DNA of 34,735 nt, taken from a virus. Position numbers and translations under genes: made by a program. The stretch covers positions 1-34,735 of IMG/VR virus record IMGVR_UViG_3300031629_000030. One strand, written 5' to 3'. Below, piece by piece: positions 16,708 to 25,242 of this stretch. Each line of letters opens with the position of its first letter. Position 1 is the first letter of the stretch. The notes below the pieces were generated by a model. That model did no database searches, had not been told where the DNA came from, and saw only the letters and a list, made by a program, of their open reading frames with translations.

Positions 16708-17199
16708 TTATACCTCTGTTGGCCACTCAATCGTATTAGGAAACCCAGCCTGTTCAGGTACGGCGCGCAATGCCTGACGGTATGTGGTCATTTCTGTGGT
16801 CATTACCACATCAGATAGCGCGAAGTAATCGGTGGCTTTGATTAGTGCATCACGTTCAGCACGAACACTAGCGGCTGCATTAGCATCTAATGACGCTGTA
16901 TAGGCTGCTTCGTTATCGGCCTTAGTAGTCACTACACCATCATCGTCTGTAGTGTCGCTAAAGGCATCTACAACAACCCATGCTTCCACCCAGTTACCTA
17001 GACTATCTTGCACTGCACCGTTAGCATTAACTGCCTGTAGTGAGGTAGAAGCTGGCTTAGGCGCTGCTAAGATTGGGTCAATGTCCAATAGTGTACATAC
17101 GTCTGCATCCCATACTCGTGGGAATGAACGGTGCTTATTAGCTTGGCGAATCTCGCCTTGAGTGCTAATGGAGCCTGTGGTTTTGTTTCTGTAATTCAT
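16708..17199 (-). CDS. Tail-fibre assembly chaperone-like protein (163 aa), copy 1
   Basis: The C-terminal region (about 113-163) carries RAERDALIKATDY and MTTYRQALRAVPEQAGFPN, ending WPTEV, the phage tail assembly chaperone signature. The N-terminal part (about 1-95) starts MNYRNKTTGSISTQGEIRQA, a module often seen in tail-fibre assembly proteins. It is a domain paralogue of the gene at 14489-14977. Encoded 12 bp after the 637-residue repeat adhesin, it may serve that protein. Confidence 0.7.
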   Translation of the reverse strand: MNYRNKTTGSISTQGEIRQANKHRSFPRVWDADVCTLLDIDPILAAPKPASTSLQAVNANGAVQDSLGNWVEAWVVVDAFSDTTDDDGVVTTKADNEAAYTASLDANAAASVRAERDALIKATDYFALSDVVMTTEMTTYRQALRAVPEQAGFPNTIEWPTEV

Positions 17200-17211
17200 A
17201 GTTGATTGTTC

Positions 17212-19125
17212 CTATGCGATTGCTAAGTAAATGTAACTAGCGGAGCTTACATTGATGTTGGTTGCACTAATCTGATTGACACTAAAACCTGAGTTATCTG
17301 GGTCTATTGAGTCGTCATTGGTTACTTGTGCTGCTGAAGAGTTGAGGCTTAGGTGTGGGTCGTTACCAGCAACGATTCCACGTACATTGTCCCAAATGTA
17401 CCAATCACCGCCCGCAGCGTCTTTACGCTTAATTAGTATGAACCTAGCGCCTGCTGCGAACCCACAGTTGATGGTTTGACTTGAGCCGTTGCCCGTGTAT
17501 GAGCCTACTTTGGATATGCCTGCTAGTGTGGCAAATAGGTAGGCTATGTATGTTTGCCCACTTCCATTTGTGGAGAAGGTAGAGTAAGGCTTAATGTACG
17601 CATCAGTTGACGATTGCATTGATAAGCCATAATCAGTATCAATACTAACACCAGACTGATTTATGCTCGGAAAAGTAGCTAACCCTGTAGCTTCTGTCCA
17701 CACGTTCCAATTAGTGCCAGCAAAACTGCGACATTTTGTTATAGCCATCTCAGGCACTACACCTAGACTATGATTAATAGTTTGACCAGCCACGCCCGTA
17801 CCCGTATAAGCTACAACATCAAAGAAGCCTTTTGCTCGTTTGAACATCCAAGCAAAATAGTTAGCTGAGACTGATGATGCGTCCCTACAGCCGTCATTAT
17901 AATCCCAAGTAAAGTTAGCAGAAGCTACTTCAGCAGCGGTGGTGTTTGCTTGGAGGTAGACTTTTCCAGTCATCCTAGAAACCACATCGTTATTGCCCCC
18001 TCCAACTGCGTCTGTATATAGCATCATATCTGTAACAAAGCCACTATTGAAAGACGGTGGCCCTACTTCTCTATTAGCTACATGAAACACCTCAGTACCA
18101 CTCTCAGGCTCTACCATCATAGGCGCACGAATGGCCATGTAGATGTAATCTAGCCCCCCCGTGTTTAATGAGCCAGATGTAGTTATGACATGGAACCCTG
18201 TGGGGGTTAGCTCTATTTTAGGGTCATACGCCTCAATACCAGAAGTGTCTGCGTAAAGATAGCTCGTATTACCTCCAGAAACTATTCCTCGCATACTGTC
18301 CATAATATGCCAGTTCTGACTAGCTCCTGTTGATTTAACCATCACATACTGAGGTTCCCACCCCAGATTAATCTCAGGCCCGTCAATGACTCCATTACCC
18401 GTATAACTACCACACTTAATCATCTGTTCATCAGCATCTTCGGCTGTGTTGTCAGCGAATAGGTAGGCTACATGAGCTGAACCTGATTGGTTGCATTGTG
18501 CGTTATACCCTAAAGTAATATTAGTGTTAGTAGGAAGTGTGCTGTCCCACATGTCTGGCTGACTAGATACTATGTCGCTTGATTCATTTAACCTTAAATA
18601 TTGTTCAGAGTTCATTGATTTACTCCAAACTATCCACCCAGACGCAATATCTACGTTCTTGATAATCATCATTCCTACAGGCCCATCTAACCCATGAGCT
18701 ATCTCACGCCCTGCAGCACCATTACCCGTCCACGTTACTACGTCAAAGAATTTAGGAGCCTTGCGGAATGTCCATGAGGCGAATGTTTCGTTGACAAAAT
18801 TTACGTCATTTGAGGAACCAGACCATGAATATCCATTACTATTCATGGTTATATTATAGCCTTTTGTACTAGCCGCACCGCTTGTGTTGGTTTTTATAAC
18901 AGAATTGTTCGCTCTTTCTGAATCAAACAAGGAATTATCTCTAACGGCATTTCGTTTCTTAGTCCAAACCATACCCCCTTCACCAGCGAGGTCTATGCCA
19001 TTAGTAATAGTCTGTGCTGCACCAGTACCCGTATACAAATAAGTACTAAACACATCAGCGACATCAACCGCACCACCTGTAGGCTGACCAGCTATACCCA
19101 TTCCTACTTTCTTTTCAGTAGTCAT
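17212..19125 (-). CDS. Tail/adhesin protein with five DUF7483-like beta repeats (637 aa)
   Basis: Beta-rich repeat protein common in environmental phages. The core motif, Y/W-TG[TN]G followed by a Gln/Glu-rich turn and a hydrophobic strand, recurs at residues 32, 133, 242, 441 and 544 (for example YTGTGVAGQTINHSLGVVP and YTGNGSSQTINCGFAAGA). Each unit continues with a strand like GARFILIKRKD and a W-x-[IV]-W/D segment. Such proteins are placed in tail fibres or baseplate-like adhesins and probably bind host-surface glycans. The assignment to that role is inferred from position among fibre genes. It starts 3 bp after the short fibre gene. Confidence 0.7.
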   Translation of the reverse strand: MTTEKKVGMGIAGQPTGGAVDVADVFSTYLYTGTGAAQTITNGIDLAGEGGMVWTKKRNAVRDNSLFDSERANNSVIKTNTSGAASTKGYNITMNSNGYSWSGSSNDVNFVNETFASWTFRKAPKFFDVVTWTGNGAAGREIAHGLDGPVGMMIIKNVDIASGWIVWSKSMNSEQYLRLNESSDIVSSQPDMWDSTLPTNTNITLGYNAQCNQSGSAHVAYLFADNTAEDADEQMIKCGSYTGNGVIDGPEINLGWEPQYVMVKSTGASQNWHIMDSMRGIVSGGNTSYLYADTSGIEAYDPKIELTPTGFHVITTSGSLNTGGLDYIYMAIRAPMMVEPESGTEVFHVANREVGPPSFNSGFVTDMMLYTDAVGGGNNDVVSRMTGKVYLQANTTAAEVASANFTWDYNDGCRDASSVSANYFAWMFKRAKGFFDVVAYTGTGVAGQTINHSLGVVPEMAITKCRSFAGTNWNVWTEATGLATFPSINQSGVSIDTDYGLSMQSSTDAYIKPYSTFSTNGSGQTYIAYLFATLAGISKVGSYTGNGSSQTINCGFAAGARFILIKRKDAAGGDWYIWDNVRGIVAGNDPHLSLNSSAAQVTNDDSIDPDNSGFSVNQISATNINVSSASYIYLAIA

Positions 19126-19128
19126 AGT

Positions 19129-19761
19129 TTAACCCATCCCTACAACAGCCATGCCATACCATATGGTTCCACCGTCAATCGTTGTGAATACTAATACATC
19201 AACACCTGCTGCTGTTAACGTAGGAGCAGTAGCTACGGGCCAATCAACTGAGGCTGGCCAAGTTACAACTGCACTACCACCGTTGGTTAGGATTAAGGTA
19301 AATGAACCTGCTGAACCACTTGCTGGAGGGTTAGAGAAGGTTAGTGTCTGTGCGCCTGAGATAGTCTTTGTCTGTACGTTACCTAATGAAAGGTCTACGT
19401 CATTGGCAGCCATAGCTACTTTAGTTTCTGAATAGTCTTTAAGCACTGGGCTTTGTATAATATTATCCGCCATATTGATTGCTGCTGAACGTGTCTCTGC
19501 AACATCTAGCTTTGAAGTGTCCGCATCATAGGCTTGTACATCAGTACCCACTACCAAACCTAAGTTAGTTCGTGCAGCACCTGCGCTTGAAGCACCTGTA
19601 CCACCCTTAGCTACTTCTAGGTCTGCACCTGTGAAGTTTGCGTTAGTTACTCCGTCTGCTGCTAAGAAGCCAGCGCGTGGAAGGACAGCATTGATATTGC
19701 CACTTCCGTCTTCTGCGGTTAGGGTGATCGATCCATTTGTCGTATTAAGCTGTAAAGGCAT
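19129..19761 (-). CDS. Short tail-fibre module protein (210 aa)
   Basis: Contains at residues about 45-78 the module [20 protein letters not shown]...VVGTDVQAYDAD, nearly the same as residues 39-74 of the 571-residue adhesin. The remainder is beta-rich with a jelly-roll-like C-terminus (QTLTFSNPPASGSAGSFTL then VVTWPASVDWP), typical of short phage fibre or tip proteins. Possibly a connector or secondary fibre subunit. It lies between the long coiled-coil fibre and the five-repeat adhesin. Confidence 0.65.
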   Translation of the reverse strand: MPLQLNTTNGSITLTAEDGSGNINAVLPRAGFLAADGVTNANFTGADLEVAKGGTGASSAGAARTNLGLVVGTDVQAYDADTSKLDVAETRSAAINMADNIIQSPVLKDYSETKVAMAANDVDLSLGNVQTKTISGAQTLTFSNPPASGSAGSFTLILTNGGSAVVTWPASVDWPVATAPTLTAAGVDVLVFTTIDGGTIWYGMAVVGMG

Positions 19762-19774
19762 GATTTATTCCTCG

Positions 19775-21742
19775 TTAAAGTTGTTTGTTACTGCCGTATA
19801 GCTTGACTTCAAGCAGGCTGTTTAAGGGTATTGTTAAAGTTGCGGCAGCAGCAATTATGAGGTCATTACCAGTTGTGTAACGAGTGTCCCCATCCAGTGT
19901 TCTGTCACTATCTACGGTTGTGCTAGAAAGAATGTTTGAGTTATCAACCCAACTAGCAGCACTTCCATTAGTTGTTAAATATCTACCTGCATGACTGGCT
20001 TGGGTAGGTAATGAATCAATACCCGTAAGACCTGAACCATCACCTGTTGGGGTTAGGTATCGTGCATCAGAAGCAACCTTGGTGTAATGATCCGCCAAGG
20101 CGAAGGAGCCGTAGGCAACGATGTCCACGATGTCGCCAACTGTTGCGCCTGTGGTTAGGACGATGCTTGTACCAGATGTACCTGCATAGTCCACTGCGAG
20201 TTGCAGCTTGATACCGTTGAGGTATACGTCTACATAACCTGCGTTGTATGTGGCTGCGAAGGTGGTTTGGGCTGCTGTGGCGGTGAATACAACCCGCTCA
20301 GACGTACCATTAACTGCGGAGCCAGCAGCAGCCCATGAAGCACCATCATATACACGCATCTGTCCCGCAGTAGTGTTGAAGTGCAATGCGCCTGTAATTA
20401 AAGCACCGCCGTCATTATCTAAAGTAGGGTTGGCTGAAAGAGCGCCAAGATAGCGATCGTCAAAGGAGTCATAAGACAAAGCTGCTGCTGCGGCACTTGC
20501 TGCTGAGTTTGTTTCAGCATTCGTAATTGATGATGCTGAGTTTGCACTTGCTGTTGCTGAGGCGGCGGCTTCACTTGCCTTGGTTGTTGCGATGCCGGCT
20601 TGAGTGGTCGCTGTCGTAGCATTTCCAGAGGCAGCTTGAATTGCTGCAATGTTGGTCGCGTTAGTCGAGATGGCCGAAGAAATCGAAGCGGCTGTGGTGA
20701 TGTCCGCTGAAATACCAGCAGCAATGTTTATGTTTGAAGTATTACCTGCAACGGTTGTGATGTTGGCTGAGATGCCTACGGCAGAAGTAACATCTGCTGA
20801 GATACCTGCAACGGTTGAGATGTTGGTATTATTGCCTGCAACAGTTGAGATGTCGGTGTCGTTGCCTGCAACGATAGTGACGTTGGCGTCATTGTTTGCA
20901 ACGGTTGTAACGTTGGTATCAATAACCCCTACTTTGTTAACGTTGGCGATATTGGTGGCAACAGTGTTTACATTAGCGATGTTGACCGCTGTGGTATCTA
21001 CGTTGGCTATGGATGCGCCAACTACTTCTATCTCACTACTAGCTTCTTGAAGGTCTGCTGCGACTGTTTCTATTTCAGAGATAGCTTCTAATAGATCGTC
21101 TGCAACTTTTACCACTTTGACAATGTTGGTTGCTACCGTGTTTACGGAGGCAATGTTATCTGCTGTGGTATTGATGTCAGCGATGTTTGTGCTAACAGTT
21201 TGAACTGTACCTGTAGTGGCCCAGTGCTTTGAGGAATAGCTTGTGCCTGTAACTGCGCCTGTGGTTTTCTCTGCCCAATCTTCGGATAAAGCTTGAGCTG
21301 TCTGCGCTGCGGTCTTTGCAGTCTCAACGTCTACAACATTAACTGCCATCGACATCTTAACAGCAGTAACGTCTGTAGCTAGTACACCAGAGGTGTGATC
21401 TACAACAACTGCGTAAAGGTTCTTAGTGCTACTGTCGCGTACTATATCGTTCTTGATATATGCTGTTGATGTTGCCCAATCACCTTTCCATTGGAAGGCT
21501 GAGCCGATAAGAACTAAGTTACCACTGGCATCAAAGCCGATTTCTTTATTAGCACGGTTAGGGCCAGACTCAGCAATAAGCTGGTCGCCTGCTGTACCCA
21601 CTGGAAGTTTAATCGTCCGGTTGGTGATCGCCTCAACGTTATCAAAACCAGTCTCTGCTGCCCCTGCTCTGTTGTTAATATCTTCTGCACGGGCAGTTGT
21701 ACCGGCGATGAGATTTGAGGGTTTGGTGTAAGTATTACTCAT
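19775..21742 (-). CDS. Long tail fibre, coiled-coil shaft (655 aa)
   Basis: The N-terminus (about 1-130) is the probable virion-attachment part (NLIAGTTARAEDINNRAGA; later AFQWKGDWATSTAYIKNDIV, a carbohydrate-binding-like strand motif common in fibres). Residues about 185-370 are a heptad-like array of Asn/Ile/Val/Ala/Thr units (VATNIANVN, TVAGNNTNIS), expected to form a trimeric shaft, followed by an Ala/Ser-rich stretch. The C-terminal third carries a receptor-facing beta domain and the [21 protein letters not shown] module shared with the 571-residue adhesin. It overlaps the tail-hub gene by 4 bp. Confidence 0.75.
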   Translation of the reverse strand: MSNTYTKPSNLIAGTTARAEDINNRAGAAETGFDNVEAITNRTIKLPVGTAGDQLIAESGPNRANKEIGFDASGNLVLIGSAFQWKGDWATSTAYIKNDIVRDSSTKNLYAVVVDHTSGVLATDVTAVKMSMAVNVVDVETAKTAAQTAQALSEDWAEKTTGAVTGTSYSSKHWATTGTVQTVSTNIADINTTADNIASVNTVATNIVKVVKVADDLLEAISEIETVAADLQEASSEIEVVGASIANVDTTAVNIANVNTVATNIANVNKVGVIDTNVTTVANNDANVTIVAGNDTDISTVAGNNTNISTVAGISADVTSAVGISANITTVAGNTSNINIAAGISADITTAASISSAISTNATNIAAIQAASGNATTATTQAGIATTKASEAAASATASANSASSITNAETNSAASAAAAALSYDSFDDRYLGALSANPTLDNDGGALITGALHFNTTAGQMRVYDGASWAAAGSAVNGTSERVVFTATAAQTTFAATYNAGYVDVYLNGIKLQLAVDYAGTSGTSIVLTTGATVGDIVDIVAYGSFALADHYTKVASDARYLTPTGDGSGLTGIDSLPTQASHAGRYLTTNGSAASWVDNSNILSSTTVDSDRTLDGDTRYTTGNDLIIAAAATLTIPLNSLLEVKLYGSNKQL

Positions 21743-23214
21743 CTATTTAAGCCTCGTAAGGAGTAGTTCAATTGGACACCCTGCAACGTGAATGAGGGGT
21801 CAGTAGCACTCGTATGAACGATCAATAAACTAATGTTCATACCACTGCCGTTTAGGTAGGCTTCTGCCGAGGCCACTACAGCACTCGACCAAACAAAGTT
21901 GTCCCAGTTCGCCACATCCCAGAACCCACCACCGCCGTAAACTGTAGCTTGTGCGCCTGAAGATGAACCGCCAGAGCCGTAGTCATAGTCTGCCAAGTAG
22001 TCTAGTGTTGCTTGGCTACCAGCCTCTAACTCCAGTGTGGCTTTACGAAAACGTTTCTTTCTATGGGGTGTGTTGAAGTTGGTAAATGGAAGTCGAAGGT
22101 ATGACTGGATAGCAACGCCATTAAACGACGTGCCAGTATCCATCAACATGATGCTGCCATCTGTACAGCCCATGTACTTTTCAGCGATAAAGCTAGGCGT
22201 ATGCTCTAGTCTCCACGTACTGAAACCAACTAATTGCCTGTTAATAATCGTGCCGACTAATACAGTGTTATCACTAAAGAACAAACGGTATTGGTTCTTA
22301 TCTCGGTTAACTGATGCGCCAACAATGTTGTTCTTTCTAGCGTCTATGAATGGCTTAATAACCGCAGACACACTAGCAGATTCAAAGTCACCAAAGGCTT
22401 GCGTAGCTGTTAGGCTGCTTAGGTCATCGCCATTAAAGAAGTAAAGGTCTGCGTCCATCTGTCCACTGGTCCGAGGCGCTGCCCCGATTGCAGGAGAGAA
22501 TAACTTCAGATCCCAATCTGACGAAGATGCGCCATATAGGATAGATATTTGATTGATACCAGTAATCGCTAAGGAGTTACCTTTCATACTGCTAAAGCCA
22601 GTCACTTCAGTACCAATACCAATTTCGCCTGCACCAGTCACTAGCGTCCAACTTGTTGGATCGCCTAGTGCGCTGTGCTGGATCGAACCGCCAGTGAACG
22701 ATAAGAACAAATGGTTCTTATGTACACCGATATGCGATGGGGTATCCGTGGTCATGCCGGTTGTGAGTAGCGTAAGCGTTGTGCCGTCGAACTTAAACGC
22801 CTTACCTAATCCATCACAGCCGAACATTGTTAATGTGCTTGAGTGACCAGCGAAGTTATGATTAACAAACTCGTAAGCGCCACCAGCAGCAAGCGCTGGC
22901 GTAGTGACAACAACCCATCCAGCGGATGTCGCTTTGTGCATAACGCAGGCTGTTCCACCGGCGTTATCTCTGAATGCGTACAGAACACTGTTGTATTCCC
23001 ATACACCTCGAATTGGTCCACTTCCAGTAACAGCTAAGTGCGTTCCACTCGTACGACCATCGTAGATCGTGTAGCCATCCATGCGACGGTATCCACCGTT
23101 CATAGCGCACTCATAGTTCTGAGCTAAGATCGCCTTGCCTGGGGCCATTTGTAACGCGGGGGTAATGAGGTCTAAACCACCACTTAACGCCCAAGCTTGA
23201 GACTGAACTGCCAT
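21739..23214 (-). CDS. Tail hub / stopper protein, P22 gp10-like (491 aa)
   Basis: Beta-rich protein beginning MAVQSQAWALSGGLDLITPA, a start typical of podovirus tail-hub or DNA-stabilisation proteins (GGLDL...P...PG.A). Repeated short beta blades with Trp/Tyr and Gly (for example SHIGVHKNHLFLSF, IGIGTEVTGFSSMKGNSLAI) suggest a propeller fold like P22 gp10. Near the C-terminus are a Ser/Gly linker and a WDVANWDNFVWS motif. It would extend the adaptor and hold DNA in the capsid. Directly downstream of the adaptor gene (2-bp gap), which supports the role. Confidence 0.65.
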   Translation of the reverse strand: MAVQSQAWALSGGLDLITPALQMAPGKAILAQNYECAMNGGYRRMDGYTIYDGRTSGTHLAVTGSGPIRGVWEYNSVLYAFRDNAGGTACVMHKATSAGWVVVTTPALAAGGAYEFVNHNFAGHSSTLTMFGCDGLGKAFKFDGTTLTLLTTGMTTDTPSHIGVHKNHLFLSFTGGSIQHSALGDPTSWTLVTGAGEIGIGTEVTGFSSMKGNSLAITGINQISILYGASSSDWDLKLFSPAIGAAPRTSGQMDADLYFFNGDDLSSLTATQAFGDFESASVSAVIKPFIDARKNNIVGASVNRDKNQYRLFFSDNTVLVGTIINRQLVGFSTWRLEHTPSFIAEKYMGCTDGSIMLMDTGTSFNGVAIQSYLRLPFTNFNTPHRKKRFRKATLELEAGSQATLDYLADYDYGSGGSSSGAQATVYGGGGFWDVANWDNFVWSSAVVASAEAYLNGSGMNISLLIVHTSATDPSFTLQGVQLNYSLRGLNR

Positions 23215-23216
23215 TG

Positions 23217-23870
23217 TTATGCCACCGGTCTTTCAGCTAACGTGATTGTAGGTAATTCAGTGACGCCCATAGCGGATAGCCTTATGTTAAGTTGGGCTTG
23301 TGCGTCCTGATATAACTCAGGCGCGTCTTGCTCAGCCGCCACATAGAGGATAGCTTTGTAGAGAACCGCGTCCTGAAACTGCTCCGGCAACAACAACTCA
23401 TCCGTGTTTGCGGATAACTGCTGTGGTGTCCGGTAATAGTCAAAGCTGATTGTGTACACTGCGTCGGGCAGAGTATTGAATGACAGCTTATTGTCTGGTC
23501 TAAGCGTGAAGCTAGTAGGCTTCCCGCTGGAAAATGTAGTACGCGACCAACTCACCCAAGGAACATAGGTTAAATAACCTGTTTGTCCGTTGTCCGTGAT
23601 GCGTACAGAACCTGTAACCCATTTGTTTAACGTTGGCGATAGCGCCAAGTTAATTACTGGATCGTAGTTTTGCTGGCCATCTACTGTGTCAAAAGATCCG
23701 GTCTGCCATAGGAAGCTCCAGTCATTAAGATTCTGGATTTCAGTCCATGCACGGTTGATCCAATCAACCGATTTCCTGTTGAGGCCAGTCTGACCAACAA
23801 CCGTAGTTACGCCCTGATCGCTCAATCCTGTTTCTTTTAACAGCTTGTCGCAAAGTGCCAAGTAATTCAA
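23217..23870 (-). CDS. Head-to-tail adaptor protein, SU10 / P22 gp4-like (217 aa)
   Basis: Matches the widespread phage adaptor family: MNYLALCDKLLKETGLSD, then VVGQTGLNRKSVDWINRAW and IQNLNDWSFLW, followed by a beta region and a C-terminal DYYRTPQQLSANTDELLLP and helical YKAILYVAAEQDAPELY. It binds below the portal and forms the first ring of the tail. Length is normal for the family. It lies between the 99-residue head protein (3-bp gap) and the gp10-like hub (2-bp gap), the usual order. Confidence 0.85.
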   Translation of the reverse strand: MNYLALCDKLLKETGLSDQGVTTVVGQTGLNRKSVDWINRAWTEIQNLNDWSFLWQTGSFDTVDGQQNYDPVINLALSPTLNKWVTGSVRITDNGQTGYLTYVPWVSWSRTTFSSGKPTSFTLRPDNKLSFNTLPDAVYTISFDYYRTPQQLSANTDELLLPEQFQDAVLYKAILYVAAEQDAPELYQDAQAQLNIRLSAMGVTELPTITLAERPVA

Positions 23871-23873
23871 AGC

Positions 23874-24173
23874 TTAACCCGCCAATGAGTAGGGAAAACG
23901 CTGTAAGTCACGGGATTCATCGACCCCATTAACTCGCTCAATATGTGTTACGACCGCGTTGTCGATCGCTTCAATCACTTCAGGCGGCAAGGCTACTGGC
24001 TCGTTACGTTTGATCTGGTATCCATAACCATTCACAACTACAACGATGTCAGTTTTACCAAGGTCGCCTTCCTGATTATGGAAGATCACTTTTACACGGC
24101 TGGGTTTGGTAGCGCTCCGCTTATTAGCGGCTGGCTTTTCTTTAGTAACCTCAACGGTATCTACATCAGTCAT
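23874..24173 (-). CDS. Small head-region protein (99 aa)
   Basis: The N-terminal 25 residues are basic and Lys/Ala/Glu-rich. The rest, about 25-95, fits a small beta-alpha domain (VKVIFHNQEGDLGKTDIVVVVNG, then GYQIKRNEPVALPPEVIEAI). Proteins of this kind are common just after the major capsid gene. The function is unknown; head decoration or completion is plausible. It starts beyond the terminator that follows the capsid gene, so its expression should be lower than that of the capsid. Confidence 0.65.
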   Translation of the reverse strand: MTDVDTVEVTKEKPAANKRSATKPSRVKVIFHNQEGDLGKTDIVVVVNGYGYQIKRNEPVALPPEVIEAIDNAVVTHIERVNGVDESRDLQRFPYSLAG

Positions 24174-24187
24174 TTCTTTACTCCAAT

Positions 24188-24216
24188 AAAAAAGGGCGCC
24201 GATTAGGGCGCCCTTT
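24188..24216 (-). terminator. Intrinsic terminator after the major capsid gene
   Basis: AAAGGGCGCC (24191-24200) pairs with GGCGCCCTTT (24207-24216) across a 6-nt loop. On the minus strand the 3' arm runs into TTTTTTATT. It lies 22 bp beyond the capsid stop, so it can cap an abundant capsid transcript while leaving partial read-through to the tail genes. The arms are symmetric enough to work in either direction, but there is no plus-strand gene here. Confidence 0.85.
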
Positions 24217-24237
24217 GGGGAAAAACTAACCTAGTGG

Positions 24238-25221
24238 TTAGTCAGTTACAGATGATTCAATACGCACCATAAAGGCGTCGTTTAGAATTACTGCGGTCTG
24301 CATAGACTTCCAGCTAACATGACCACGTTGGGCCAATGGATCGCTATCGGAAGGCTTAGGGTTAACAACTGCTGGACTTAGTGAAGCGCCACCTTTAAGT
24401 GGAACAATGCCGTAAGCGTCACGCGCAACGATCAACGTTGGGTAAACGTCAGCAGAAGTGCCGGCAGCAGAGATCATTGCACCCTTAGTACCACCAGCGT
24501 TGGCGAATGAAGCAAAGATCGTGGAGCATACATAACGTACGTCCTCTACCTTACCAATCTCACCTTCAAACGGAGTCATCGTGCCGTACTTCTCAACTGG
24601 AACGAATCCAGCGAAACCACGAACGGTAGCGTCCATATCAGGGTGGATTAAACCAACATACGAAGGTGCGACAGCTTCAGTGCCGTAAGATGGAGTGCTT
24701 TTCACTACGGAAGTGATTGCACGGCCATTCTGGCGCTTCAGTGTACGAGTTGCCTTACGCTGGGTAGCTAGTGTCATCTCAGTATTTACAGCGTTACGTG
24801 CAGCGCCGTTTGCGTACTGTACGTTAGTACCTGCTTTCAACACGTTGAAACGAATCGTCTCAATAGTTTGTGCAGCTTGCTCGCCCAATACTTCAGACGC
24901 TTCGCGCAATACTGGATCTTCGTGAGTATCGATAATCACGTCACTGATGGTTACTAAGTCACCGTACTGTTGTAGGGTGGCCGTTACATCAACAGCGGCT
25001 AGCTGCTTAGCTGTTGGCGTGACGCCTTCAGTCAATGCAGTAGTGGCTAATGCCAAGCTGGAATAGCGACGGAACTTCTGTACTTTTGAAGACTTGTTGG
25101 CCAAAGGACGTGCCTGACCGAACTTCTCTAATACTAAGTATGGAATGCCTCGTTTAAGCATTTCTTTAGCAGCAAACGCTGCGGTACGTGGTGAAATATC
25201 ACCATATTCTGTGTTAGCCAT
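24238..25221 (-). CDS. Major capsid protein, N4-gp56 family (327 aa)
   Basis: Coat protein with HK97-like fold of the N4-gp56 family. Recognised by the N-terminal GDISPRTAAFAAKEMLKRG and LEKFG..RPLANKSSKVQKFRRY, the central LTEGVTPTAKQLAAVDV and LQQYGDLVTISDV, and the later YVGLIHPDMDATVRG plus GEIGKVEDVRYV and YGIVPLKGG. Length is near the family norm. It lies between the scaffold gene (upstream) and the adaptor genes. A terminator follows immediately, and there is a strong Shine-Dalgarno (AGGAGG, 8 nt before the ATG), both consistent with high expression. Confidence 0.92.
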   Translation of the reverse strand: MANTEYGDISPRTAAFAAKEMLKRGIPYLVLEKFGQARPLANKSSKVQKFRRYSSLALATTALTEGVTPTAKQLAAVDVTATLQQYGDLVTISDVIIDTHEDPVLREASEVLGEQAAQTIETIRFNVLKAGTNVQYANGAARNAVNTEMTLATQRKATRTLKRQNGRAITSVVKSTPSYGTEAVAPSYVGLIHPDMDATVRGFAGFVPVEKYGTMTPFEGEIGKVEDVRYVCSTIFASFANAGGTKGAMISAAGTSADVYPTLIVARDAYGIVPLKGGASLSPAVVNPKPSDSDPLAQRGHVSWKSMQTAVILNDAFMVRIESSVTD

Positions 25222-25242
25222 GATGGCCTCCTAATAATTTAA

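Noticed and set aside
20649-21050. 133-codon plus-strand frame opposite the fibre shaft
   Set aside because: Periodic Val/Ala/Met composition comes from the heptad-like codon repeats of the fibre on the other strand.
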